Assembly (NCBI GenBank): GCA_020722565.1
Contig: DYKO01000006.1
Location: forward strand, 1-64,000
Origin: Rikenella microfusus
GTDB lineage: Bacteria; Bacteroidota; Bacteroidia; Bacteroidales; Tenuifilaceae
Direction: 5' to 3'
DNA: 64,000 bases
Shown: piece after piece, positions 8,053 to 16,782 of the stretch
Layout: every line of letters begins with the position of its first letter
How positions within the stretch are numbered: position 1 is the first letter of the stretch
Translations under genes and position numbers: made by a program
Notes under the pieces: generated by a model
Told to the model about the DNA's origin: nothing
What the model saw: only the letters and a program-made list of their open reading frames with translations
The model's database searches: none

Positions 8053-9846
8053 TTATGCTTTTTCTGAAAGGAACTTATCGATTCCATTTGCCGCCTTGTG
8101 TCCGTTTGCAATTCCATGAATAACATCTGGACCCTGAATGATATCGCCACCAACAAAGAGCCATTCCAAACTTGATTGAAAATATTCATTAACCAAAATT
8201 CTTCCTCGCTCGTTGAACTTAAGATTTTCTTTGATACTTTCAGAAAGGTAGCTAATGTCCATACCCTGGCCAATAGATTCAACAATCATATCTCCAGCAA
8301 AGAAATTGGTTTGTGATTCATCGAACTTAGGATTGAAACGACGATTCTCATCGAATACCGATGTGCACTTAACTACATGTAGGCCTTTTATTTTGTTGTT
8401 TTCAATTTCAATGCGAACGGGCCCCCAACCGGGAATGATAGTTGCCCTTTCCTCCCGTGCTTCGATAATTTCCTCGTGGTCGGCAGGCATTTCCTTTTCC
8501 GATTCGAGAGATGTTGTTATGATATTCACCTTGCCATAACGTTGATTTTGGATACGAGCAAGGGTACGGGTAATATCCATGGCAACATTTCCGCCACCAA
8601 TTACCACTATGCTTTCAGTGGCAGGGATATCTTTACCCATGGTAACATCACGAAGCAAATCTACGGCTTGATATACATTTGGATGATCAGTTCCTGGAAT
8701 ACGTGTGCTACGCCCAAGATGCAGTCCTGTACCTACAAATATAGCATCATATTGTGAATGAAGTTCTTCAAGGGTTATGTCCTTACCAATTGTGACATTG
8801 CAGCGAATTTCAACTCCAAGCGATTTAATGTAATCGATATCTTTATCTAGCGCATCGTAGGGTAGGCGATACTCAGGAATGCCATATCGCATCATACCTC
8901 CAGGTTTGGGAAGTTTTTCAAAAACCACACACTCGTACCCCATTTGGGCAAGGTAATGTGCAGCCGAAAGGCCTGAAGGCCCTGAACCAACAATAGCTAT
9001 ACGTTTGCCATTTTTAGTAATTTTTTCGGTTTCAAGAATCTTCTTATAGTTTTCGGCTGGTTGCTGATCGGCAATGTAGCGTTTAAGCCAACGAATCGAA
9101 AGAGGATCGCCTTGATGTCCTACTGAGCAAACTGTTTCGCACTTGTGGGTACAAATTCGACCACAGATTTCGGGCAGAGGGTTGGTGTCGTAAAGAATTC
9201 TTAATCCTTCGTTAAGGTCATCATTACGAATTGCCTTGATGTATTCAGGAATTCCCATATGAGCTGGACAGGTTGCAACGCAAATGCCACATTCTACGCA
9301 TCGGTCGGCTTCCTTCATTGCTTGCTCTTTGGAGTAACCACGAACAATTTCGATAAACGATTTGTCTCGTTCATCGGGTTTGAGCTCAGGCATGGGAACG
9401 CGCTCCTTCCCATAATAGCTGAAGTTTGGCCCCGGCTTAGTCCAACCTTTCTCCGAATTGTTCCAGGGTTTATCAACTACTCCAGGAATAAATCGGAATT
9501 CTTCGGGATCGTTAGTTGTCCAAATGTATTCGTTGGATAGTGATAAGGAATTGGTAGTGCAGACATCAACGCATAAACCGCACCAGCAACAACGTCCGTA
9601 GTCTACCATTGGACGAAGACCACTGTCGCCATTTTTGGTTTCGATCCCTTCAACAGGAACCATTACAATTGCTTCATTTTCGCAAATAGCTTCGCAGGTT
9701 CCGCAACCTATACATGTAGCAACGTCATTCTTATGAAATCCACGATAGCGTGGAGCGCCTTCTCGTTTTACGTCTTTAAGAGTGACGGGTTCTTTAAAAA
9801 CGTTGCCCCATGCTTTAAATGGCATTAATATATCTTTTAAACTCAT
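8053..9846 (-). CDS. NuoI/MbxN-like ferredoxin fused to GltD/NfnB-type FAD-NAD(P)H oxidoreductase
   Basis: A 597-residue fusion. Residues 20-100 hold two 4Fe-4S motifs (C45, C48, C51, C55 and C86, C89, C92, C96), as in NuoI/MbhN/MbxN subunits. Residues about 170-240 are the GltD-type ferredoxin domain with C-ECGICVATCP and ICGRICTHKCE. The rest is a flavoprotein with an FAD-binding GSGPSG near 287 and a second, NAD(P)H-binding GGGNVA near 428. GltD/NfnB proteins move electrons between NAD(P)H and Fe-S centres. The fusion would place an NAD(P)H site at the peripheral tip of the membrane complex. It follows the NuoD-like gene by 45 bases. Confidence 0.85.
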   Translation of the reverse strand: MSLKDILMPFKAWGNVFKEPVTLKDVKREGAPRYRGFHKNDVATCIGCGTCEAICENEAIVMVPVEGIETKNGDSGLRPMVDYGRCCWCGLCVDVCTTNSLSLSNEYIWTTNDPEEFRFIPGVVDKPWNNSEKGWTKPGPNFSYYGKERVPMPELKPDERDKSFIEIVRGYSKEQAMKEADRCVECGICVATCPAHMGIPEYIKAIRNDDLNEGLRILYDTNPLPEICGRICTHKCETVCSVGHQGDPLSIRWLKRYIADQQPAENYKKILETEKITKNGKRIAIVGSGPSGLSAAHYLAQMGYECVVFEKLPKPGGMMRYGIPEYRLPYDALDKDIDYIKSLGVEIRCNVTIGKDITLEELHSQYDAIFVGTGLHLGRSTRIPGTDHPNVYQAVDLLRDVTMGKDIPATESIVVIGGGNVAMDITRTLARIQNQRYGKVNIITTSLESEKEMPADHEEIIEAREERATIIPGWGPVRIEIENNKIKGLHVVKCTSVFDENRRFNPKFDESQTNFFAGDMIVESIGQGMDISYLSESIKENLKFNERGRILVNEYFQSSLEWLFVGGDIIQGPDVIHGIANGHKAANGIDKFLSEKA

Positions 9847-9891
9847 AGTTCAAATTTTCAAGTTAAATATAAAAACTCAAAGAGTAAAACA

Positions 9892-11076
9892 TTACCTTTC
9901 GATTTCGGGTGGACAAACTTGCAATGAAACCATGATGGCTCCCACATCAGCAATATTAGCACCTACGAGTAGGTCTTCAAGTACAGCAATTCCGTTGTTG
10001 TACGAAGGTCCCCTGAGGTTAACTCGCCGAGGCTTTTCAGAACCGTCTGTTACCATATACATTCCGTATTCGCCACGGGAAGATTCTGAACGAACATACG
10101 TTTCTCCTTTAGGGATTCTCCAGTGCAGCACGTTTGGTGTTTCGGCTTTAAAATCGCCTTTTTCTGGCATTTTTGCCAAAATCTGACGAATTAAGTCGAC
10201 AGTAGTGATTAAGTCGTGCCATCTAACCCGGGTACGGTTGTAGATGTCGGAATAGGTTGTTGTGTATGGTTCAAAGTCGAGCTGGTCGTAGATTAAGTAG
10301 GGGTAATTTTTGCGAACATCACGATTAAATCCTAAGGAACGGGCAGTAGGTCCCACTATACCATATTTATCGACCCAAGATGGATCTATTACACCAACGT
10401 CAACGGCTCGTTTTTTAAACACGGCGTTGTTAAACATTAGATTGTCGATATTGACGATAAAGCCATCAATTTCTTTTAGGGTTTCCTCCATACGTTTTTT
10501 AAAGCCAGTGGGAAGAGGGCCTCTGACACCGCCAGGGGTCATGAACATGTGATAGATACGACCACCGGTAAGTTCTTCAAATCGGTCAAGTACTAGCTCT
10601 CGCATGTAAATCCCCCATTGTACACCCACTCCAAGTCCAAATGTGCCTCCTTGTCCGGGGACAGCTCTCAGTAAGGATTGAAGACGTGCCATTTCAAGGA
10701 TTAGGGCTCTAATCCATTTTGCCATTTCAGGAATTTCAATACCAGCCAATTCTTCAACGCATGAACAAAAAACGTATTCGTTGGAGTCGGGCTCTGCAAC
10801 ACACATTCTAATGCTTGTTTGCATTCCCTGAATGAATAGGCGACGCTCGAGTAGCTTCTCAAAACCGCGATGAAGGTATCCAACATGTGTTTTGGCTTCA
10901 ACAACTTCGTCGCCAGCCAACGTTAATTCTACGGACATATTCCCCGTAACACCTGGGTGGTTGGGGCCTTGCCAAATCTTAACGTATTTGTGAGAGTCAA
11001 GATCGATTTGCAATTTCCCATCTTCACCACCCTGTGGGTATTTGCTTCTATCTGTTTTTATGCTAAAAAAACTCAT
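9892..11076 (-). CDS. NuoD/MbxL-like hydrogenase-large-subunit homologue lacking a full NiFe site
   Basis: A 394-residue homologue of the 49-kDa subunit of complex I and of membrane hydrogenase large subunits (NHPGVTG, HVGYLHRGFEKL, TGGRIYHMFMTPGG, RVNLRGPS). The NiFe-binding CxxC pairs of hydrogenases are both changed to CxxE: C92-x-x-E95 near the N-terminus and C388-x-x-E391 near the C-terminus. One cysteine of each pair is kept. A NiFe centre is therefore unlikely, unlike Mbh/Ech enzymes, while complex I keeps none of these cysteines. The Mbx/Mbs family is also described as having lost part of the NiFe ligand set. The NuoC-like gene lies 46 bases upstream. Confidence 0.85.
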   Translation of the reverse strand: MSFFSIKTDRSKYPQGGEDGKLQIDLDSHKYVKIWQGPNHPGVTGNMSVELTLAGDEVVEAKTHVGYLHRGFEKLLERRLFIQGMQTSIRMCVAEPDSNEYVFCSCVEELAGIEIPEMAKWIRALILEMARLQSLLRAVPGQGGTFGLGVGVQWGIYMRELVLDRFEELTGGRIYHMFMTPGGVRGPLPTGFKKRMEETLKEIDGFIVNIDNLMFNNAVFKKRAVDVGVIDPSWVDKYGIVGPTARSLGFNRDVRKNYPYLIYDQLDFEPYTTTYSDIYNRTRVRWHDLITTVDLIRQILAKMPEKGDFKAETPNVLHWRIPKGETYVRSESSRGEYGMYMVTDGSEKPRRVNLRGPSYNNGIAVLEDLLVGANIADVGAIMVSLQVCPPEIER

Positions 11077-11122
11077 GGTGTCAAATTTTAATTTAGATTA
11101 CTCAAAATGAACAACCGAAAAA

Positions 11123-11662
11123 TTAATCGTTCGGATACATTTTGGATTTCATATACTCTTTAGGATCGTTGGTTTTGTTCCTTGGTCTTGGGAAAAATGT
11201 CTCCTCGGCATATTTTTTCGTATCAAACTCTCTTCGCATGGGAGGGATATTGTCCCAGCCTTCAAGAACGAAGTTTTCGTCAACGCCAGGGCTGCCAGGG
11301 AAGTCAATGCCGTACATTTCTTTGAGTTCACGTTGGTAGGTAGCTATCTGCTTCCAGAGGTGATGAGCCGATGTCATCGTAGGGTTATTCCTATCGATAA
11401 AGCAACGTACAGCAATATCAATTTTGAGAGTGGGGTTGTTAAGGAAGTAGGTGAGTTGGAATGCGTTATCTTCGATCCAGTCGACACATGATAGCAGAAC
11501 GAAATGGCTAAAACCCTCATAATCAAGCAGATTGGTGATTAGATTAAGGACATGCTCCTTGCTAACGGTTACAAATGCAAGATTTGGCCGCTGATACACT
11601 ATGTCCTTAATATCAAAAGTTTTACCCAATTTATCTATTAAACTTTTCATTTTTTGTTTCAA
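11123..11662 (-). CDS. NuoC/MbxK-like 30-kDa subunit
   Basis: A 179-residue protein matching the complex I 30-kDa (NuoC) family. It has an N-terminal alpha-beta domain and the family signature in REL-KEMYGIDFPGSP, followed by LEGWDNIPPMRREF. In complex I and in Mbh/Mbx this subunit bridges the NuoB-like and NuoD-like proteins of the peripheral arm and carries no cofactor. It lies between the NuoB-like and NuoD-like genes, in the order seen in mbx clusters (J, K, L). Confidence 0.85.
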   Translation of the reverse strand: MKQKMKSLIDKLGKTFDIKDIVYQRPNLAFVTVSKEHVLNLITNLLDYEGFSHFVLLSCVDWIEDNAFQLTYFLNNPTLKIDIAVRCFIDRNNPTMTSAHHLWKQIATYQRELKEMYGIDFPGSPGVDENFVLEGWDNIPPMRREFDTKKYAEETFFPRPRNKTNDPKEYMKSKMYPND

Positions 11663-11673
11663 TTTAGAGTAAA

Positions 11674-12348
11674 TTACCAGTTGTAATCAGGCATATTCCA
11701 GTCCTTGATTATCTTTTTTTGGTTGGCCTTGTACCAATCAAAGTTTTTAGCGTAAAGGTTTGCACCTTCGCCCTTTCCTTCGCGTATTAGTTCTTTCAAT
11801 TTGTTAAAACCAGCAATTATGGCCTCTGGCCTGGGCATGCAACCAGCAATGTATACATCAACGGGAAGGTAATAATCCAAGCGGTTAATTGTATTATAGC
11901 TATCGTAATACATTCCGCCGTTTACGGTACAACTTCCAAGCGCAAGCACGTATTTAGGGTTTTGCATTTGCTCGTAGCTTCTGATAACTCTTTTTAAGGT
12001 TTTAACGGATAGGTAACCCGAGATGATAAAAACGTTCGATTGTCGAGGGGTTGGCCTCATCTGTATGCCAAATCGGAACACATCGAACCGGGGGGTAATA
12101 AGTGGAGGAATTTCTATACTTCCGCATCCTGTACCAAAACCAAGCACCCATAATGATTTGGAGCGTGCCCAGTTGAGGAATTTCTCAACTGCAGGAATTA
12201 TATTGGGTTCATGGACCTTTGGTCGAGCATCGCAAAAGTAGTCATTCATAGGGTCAACTATGAATGACTTACCATCAGGCCCTATTACCTCACGTTTAGC
12301 ATAATGTGGGTTATCGAATTTCTTTTTATTTTTATCGTCAACCATCAT
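11674..12348 (-). CDS. NuoB/MbxJ-like 20-kDa Fe-S subunit
   Basis: A 224-residue homologue of the subunit that carries the terminal (N2 or proximal) 4Fe-4S cluster. Likely ligands are C75 (GTGCGSIE), C140 (LGSCTVNGG) and C170 (AGCMPRPEA). In complex I the first motif is CC, but here the second position is G76, so only three of the four usual cysteines are visible in place; C39 could be an alternative. I chose the ATG at 12348. The upstream ATG at 12420 would run back into the NuoH-like gene, whose stop is at 12363, and would add unconserved sequence. Confidence 0.85.
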   Translation of the reverse strand: MMVDDKNKKKFDNPHYAKREVIGPDGKSFIVDPMNDYFCDARPKVHEPNIIPAVEKFLNWARSKSLWVLGFGTGCGSIEIPPLITPRFDVFRFGIQMRPTPRQSNVFIISGYLSVKTLKRVIRSYEQMQNPKYVLALGSCTVNGGMYYDSYNTINRLDYYLPVDVYIAGCMPRPEAIIAGFNKLKELIREGKGEGANLYAKNFDWYKANQKKIIKDWNMPDYNW

Positions 12349-12362
12349 TTCAAGTTTTATTA

Positions 12363-13271
12363 TTACATAAACATTACAACGGCAATTACACCTAGAACCA
12401 ATGGTACTTTTAGGAACCAAGTAACCGATTGTTCGATTCTAAATCGTGGAAATACCATTCCAACAAATACAGACCAAAAGTAAATTAGGAAGGTTTTAAC
12501 TATAAATTCAATCCAGTTGGTAGCTCCTCCAAAAAAGAGGTTCATGAACAGTGCTGCTTCAACCACATGAAGTATTGCACCATTGGATTGGAGCACACCT
12601 AGGAAAGTAGAATGATATTCAGTTGGGGGTCCGATGGGTATTTCATTGGGAGCCATTACCAGGTTAAATGGAGAGTGTCCCAATGTTCCCAATGCGGCTA
12701 GCATACCAGCAGCAGTGGCAAAGGGATTGGTCCACATGCTCCAATGCATAAAACCGCCTTGCTGAGCCCTAACAATATCAGCTAACGAAAGGGTATCGTA
12801 CTGTATTGCTAGTGAAATAATTGCTAATGTAAGGGGAACCTCAATGGTTGTAAATTGCGATAGTCCACGGCTTATACCAATGGCTGAATAGGGATGTCCA
12901 CCTTCGCCTGCACCCAGAGCCATCCCCAGCATGCCAAAGAACTGAAAGTACATGATTAAAACCAGGTCACCTTGAAATGAGTAATTTAGCCAATGGTCAC
13001 CTGTGATTATCATTGGCATGAATAGGAAGATACCAACTCCACCGCTTAACCTAAAAATGGGGCCTAGGTAAAACATTAATCCGTGGGTAATTTGTGAGCG
13101 TATGGAGTAGTTTTTAAACAAATCAATCCAAGGTTGATGCCAAGGAATACCAATTCGGCGAGCCACACGCGCGCCAATTTTACGCATGAAGGCATTCATT
13201 AATAGCCCCCAGTTGAGAACTATTAGTAGTCCCAGTAGCGTAAATCCCAGCCTTTTTATGTCAAAATCCAT
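12363..13271 (-). CDS. NuoH/MbxM-like membrane anchor subunit
   Basis: A 302-residue integral membrane protein of the NuoH/MbhM family, which joins the peripheral arm to the ion-pumping arm. It has about eight hydrophobic segments, the early RRIGIPWHQPWIDLFK loop next to the peripheral arm, and the acidic EVPLTLAIISL and GPPTEYHS loops typical of the family. It sits between the fused antiporter-like subunit and the NuoB-like subunit (15-21 bases on each side), as in mbx gene order. Confidence 0.9.
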   Translation of the reverse strand: MDFDIKRLGFTLLGLLIVLNWGLLMNAFMRKIGARVARRIGIPWHQPWIDLFKNYSIRSQITHGLMFYLGPIFRLSGGVGIFLFMPMIITGDHWLNYSFQGDLVLIMYFQFFGMLGMALGAGEGGHPYSAIGISRGLSQFTTIEVPLTLAIISLAIQYDTLSLADIVRAQQGGFMHWSMWTNPFATAAGMLAALGTLGHSPFNLVMAPNEIPIGPPTEYHSTFLGVLQSNGAILHVVEAALFMNLFFGGATNWIEFIVKTFLIYFWSVFVGMVFPRFRIEQSVTWFLKVPLVLGVIAVVMFM

Positions 13272-13292
13272 TTGCTTGATACTTTTATAATA

Positions 13293-16200
13293 TTAGAAAA
13301 CCAAAAAGTAGATAATTACAAAGTAGCCTAAAATATAAATAAGGTATCGTTGCCCATTTCCGTTATAGATTAATCGGGTGAAATGGGCTAATGAGAGAAT
13401 CCAATCGCTCATCATATTCCAAAACTCAGTAATCTTAGGAGCAACTATCCATCCTAATGCTTTATTATATCCAGCATACATATTGTAGGATTGATGGGTG
13501 GTTTCAGGGCGTTGAGGAGCTTCGGCAGCGTAAACAATGTTAAATTGTTTAACTTTTTGCGCTTTCCGGCTTAAAACTATAAGCCAAATTAAAATTGTTG
13601 TGAACATGATGCCTATAGTTATCATAACACCATTCCCATTCCAGTACCCATAGGTTGAGGTGGCCAAGCCTCCATTCCAGGCAAGGGCTCCATTAGGATA
13701 CCATTGCGAAATCATTTTCCCTAAGGGTTGCAATAGCCATTCGGGTTTAGCCGAAATAATCATAATTCCGATTATCAGAATATATATTGGAATAGCAAAC
13801 CATAAGGAAATATCGGTAACATGACGAAGATTGTCTTTAAGTTGCCCTAAGAATATCGAGTAAATGAGTTTATAAAGATACAGGAAGGCAACTATACCCG
13901 AAAAGAAAACAATAATACCCTGGAAGTACCAATGCTTATCGATAACAGCATTGTAGAATAACCACTTTCCGCCAAATCCTGAAAGCGGTGGCACACCCGA
14001 AAGGGCAATAATACCAATCAGTACAGCAATGAATGCTAAGGGCATATTTTTAATTAGACCACCCATTTTATACATGCTGTGGGTTCCAACCTTTAACACA
14101 ACTGCACCAATGGTTAAGAATAGGATTGCTTTGTAAAGGAAGTGATTTATGGAGTAGTACATTGCTGTTAACCAACCTAAATGCGACATCATGGCCAGGG
14201 CAAAAAGGATATATCCGAGCTGTGCGATACTGGAGTAGGCTAATAGACGCTTAGCATCCTCCTGGAATGCGGCAGCCATATTCCCCACCAATGCGGTTAA
14301 GGCCCCTAACCATCCCAGGTAGTATGCAATGGTAGCGATTTGAGGATTGTTTCCCATTGCAATCATTAGAAGAAGTAGTCCAAAAACTCCAGCCTTCAGC
14401 AGTATTGCCGATACCATCGGCGAAACATCACTCTCAGCTTCAGCATGTGCTCCAGGTAGCCATATATGTAACCCTAGTGATGCCGTTTTTGTCATGAATC
14501 CAATTGCTAAAAGAATGAAAACTAACGGCACCATGTTGGATAATTGCGATAGCGAGGCAATTAGCATGCTTTGGGTTTCGGCGAATGTAATTCCAAAACC
14601 TGCCAGTATTGCGTAGGCCCCTCCAATGGAGAACAGCATGTAACTTAAGGCATGGTTTATCGATTTTTTACCCCGGATAATCAGGAAGTAAGAACCTGCG
14701 GTCATCAGCTCCCAGCCAAAGAAAAATTCTAGGGTTGTGCTAGCTTGGATTATGTATGCTAATCCGGCATACATTATGAGTGCTACCGGATAAAACCCCC
14801 TACGTTTCCCTTTATATGCGTAACCTGCAATTAGGGTAAGAATTCCACCTATGAGGAAAATCCCCATAAATATGAATCTTAGCATATCGGTGTAGTAAAG
14901 CTCAGGTAGTGTTAGCCATGAGTAAAAGGCTAACCCTGCAATCGATAGGGTATTTTTAATGTAAATGGGTAGCTCATCGATTAGGTAAATGAAGGCTATG
15001 AATATGAGCGGCCAGTAGCTCAGGCCTGAAAGCCCTTCCATTTCAGCACTGGCAACAACACCTGTTGCAATGAGTAGAATTCCCCATGTTAAGGTCGGCA
15101 AAAACTTGCTTATGTTAAGTTTGAATTCGGGGAGGTCCGAAAAATCGAGCTTAATTGCATAACCCAACCAGCGGAAAAGGTAAATTCCTTCAATGAATGA
15201 ACCTATGAGTATTGAGGTTACTAACATGTATTGATTTCCCGCTGAGAGTTCCATTATTAATGACCATTTTCCAAAAAAAGAGGGGAGTGGTGGAAATCCA
15301 ATCAGCGAAAAAATAAATACCCCGAAAAGAACCAGTAGGATTGGTTTTTTTCGCAGCATTGCCCAATCTTTTATGTCATCCCGGTTTATAATTCCCGAAA
15401 GCCAAAATAATCCTGCCTTTGCAAAGAAGTGTGAAATTAGAATGGTTAGGGCTATAAAAATAAATTTATCGCCTAGTAGTTGCTGCATACCTATTGTGGC
15501 TGAAAGCAGCCCTAATTGTCCTATTGATGAGTAGCCCAGTAATCGATTTGGGTTAGTTTGGGAAAGTCCAAGTAGGTTGCTGGCTACAAACGAAACTAGC
15601 CCAAGGGTTATAAGAATATCTGAGATGAAAGGGGCAACAGGAATCAGTTTATAAAGAACGAATAAACTGGTTGTTCCTGCAATGCCCGAAACCAGAGCAC
15701 CAATTCCCGGATGTGCACTTTCGTATACATCCAGAGCCCAACCATTAGCAGGGAAAGGTTTGAGTTCCAAAATTACTGCGAGTATAACCATAAAAACAGC
15801 AACGGCACCACCCTTAACATACTGCAATGATGCTTGGCTAATAAAATCAATATTTAGCGTCCCGCTAAAATAATAGGCAAAAACAGTTCCCAATAGAAGG
15901 AAGCTAGATATTAAACCGGTTGCAATTACGTACTTGAATCCAGATGGAATAGATTTACGATTGGGGTCTAGAATAATTAAGCCTGCGAGTGCAATGCTTT
16001 GTATCTCACTAAAAACAAATAGGTTAAATAGGTCACGAGTCATTACCATTACATTCAACCCTAAAATAAAGACCAGGAAAATTAGCATCATGTTTTTCCC
16101 TGTTTTTAGTAGCTCTTTAGTAAGGTAAATTGCTCCCAAAAATCCTGCTACGTTAATAAGCAGAGTAAATGTTGCTTCGGCTAACCCCATTTGAAGGTTA

Positions 16201-16412
16201 ATGGCAAAGGGTGGCTTAAAACCTCCGGTGAAAATTTGTAAGGGTTCTACTGAAGAGTTCAAAAAATGAATAAACCACCCAGCCGATATGGCAACCATGC
16301 CCGCTAGGGTTGATAATACTAATCCTAGCGATAGCTTATCTCTCTTTCCTAAAAATCCTAGCGCAAAGGCAACTCCAAGCGCTATGGAAACTATATGTAT
16401 TGGATTTACCAT
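13293..16412 (-). CDS. fused double antiporter-like subunit (MbxH plus MbxH')
   Basis: A 1039-residue polytopic protein built of two MrpD/NuoL-M-N-type units in tandem. The first (about 1-460) has the channel glutamate E136 (FVFSEIQS) and lysine K218 (LELKPFPANGW). The second (about 500-1039) has E568 (FFGWELMT), K642 and the histidines of LGLHIWLPGAHAE. Both units therefore keep the acid-base pair needed for ion translocation. In Pyrococcus-type mbx clusters the equivalent H and H' subunits are separate genes. It overlaps the MrpC-like gene by seven bases and is followed by the NuoH-like gene. Confidence 0.88.
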   Translation of the reverse strand: MVNPIHIVSIALGVAFALGFLGKRDKLSLGLVLSTLAGMVAISAGWFIHFLNSSVEPLQIFTGGFKPPFAINLQMGLAEATFTLLINVAGFLGAIYLTKELLKTGKNMMLIFLVFILGLNVMVMTRDLFNLFVFSEIQSIALAGLIILDPNRKSIPSGFKYVIATGLISSFLLLGTVFAYYFSGTLNIDFISQASLQYVKGGAVAVFMVILAVILELKPFPANGWALDVYESAHPGIGALVSGIAGTTSLFVLYKLIPVAPFISDILITLGLVSFVASNLLGLSQTNPNRLLGYSSIGQLGLLSATIGMQQLLGDKFIFIALTILISHFFAKAGLFWLSGIINRDDIKDWAMLRKKPILLVLFGVFIFSLIGFPPLPSFFGKWSLIMELSAGNQYMLVTSILIGSFIEGIYLFRWLGYAIKLDFSDLPEFKLNISKFLPTLTWGILLIATGVVASAEMEGLSGLSYWPLIFIAFIYLIDELPIYIKNTLSIAGLAFYSWLTLPELYYTDMLRFIFMGIFLIGGILTLIAGYAYKGKRRGFYPVALIMYAGLAYIIQASTTLEFFFGWELMTAGSYFLIIRGKKSINHALSYMLFSIGGAYAILAGFGITFAETQSMLIASLSQLSNMVPLVFILLAIGFMTKTASLGLHIWLPGAHAEAESDVSPMVSAILLKAGVFGLLLLMIAMGNNPQIATIAYYLGWLGALTALVGNMAAAFQEDAKRLLAYSSIAQLGYILFALAMMSHLGWLTAMYYSINHFLYKAILFLTIGAVVLKVGTHSMYKMGGLIKNMPLAFIAVLIGIIALSGVPPLSGFGGKWLFYNAVIDKHWYFQGIIVFFSGIVAFLYLYKLIYSIFLGQLKDNLRHVTDISLWFAIPIYILIIGIMIISAKPEWLLQPLGKMISQWYPNGALAWNGGLATSTYGYWNGNGVMITIGIMFTTILIWLIVLSRKAQKVKQFNIVYAAEAPQRPETTHQSYNMYAGYNKALGWIVAPKITEFWNMMSDWILSLAHFTRLIYNGNGQRYLIYILGYFVIIYFLVF

Positions 16413-16780
16413 TTCAATTCGTTATATGAGTTAATTTCAAGCGATTTCTTTTCCCTAAACATTCTCATAACATACGCAAGCATAAGTGCGGTAACTCCCA
16501 GTCCAATTACAATAGATGTGAGTACAAGTGCCTGAGGCACAGGATCGGCAATTTTACTAGCCGCATCCGATACCTCTACTGCTTTATCAAGAATTGGGGC
16601 GGTGCTATTTTTTACATACGATAGGCTAACTATCACGATGTTAAGACCTGTATCGAAAAGGCTAAAGCCAATTACTATTTTAAGCAAGTTTTTTTGGCTT
16701 ATTATGCCCCAAACGCCAATAACCATAAGCAAAAAGCCGGTTAACATGGCAATGAATTCAACGGATAAATATTGGGTCAT
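16406..16780 (-). CDS. MrpC/NuoK-like subunit
   Basis: A 124-residue membrane protein with three hydrophobic segments (about 8-27, 32-54 and 83-106), matching MrpC/MnhC and MbhG. The loop between segments two and three is longer than in NuoK. The second segment carries GFSLFDTGLNIVIVS, equivalent to the region that holds a channel acid in NuoK. It overlaps the next gene by seven bases and lies two bases from the MrpB-like gene, so translation is probably coupled. Confidence 0.88.
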   Translation of the reverse strand: MTQYLSVEFIAMLTGFLLMVIGVWGIISQKNLLKIVIGFSLFDTGLNIVIVSLSYVKNSTAPILDKAVEVSDAASKIADPVPQALVLTSIVIGLGVTALMLAYVMRMFREKKSLEINSYNELKW

Positions 16781-16782
16781 GG

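Noticed and set aside
9892-11076. NuoD-like gene as a NiFe hydrogenase large subunit
   Set aside because: Both NiFe-binding CxxC motifs are CxxE, and no hydrogenase maturation genes lie in the window.
12349-12420. N-terminal extension of the NuoB-like gene
   Set aside because: It would overlap the end of the NuoH-like gene and adds unconserved residues before the usual start.
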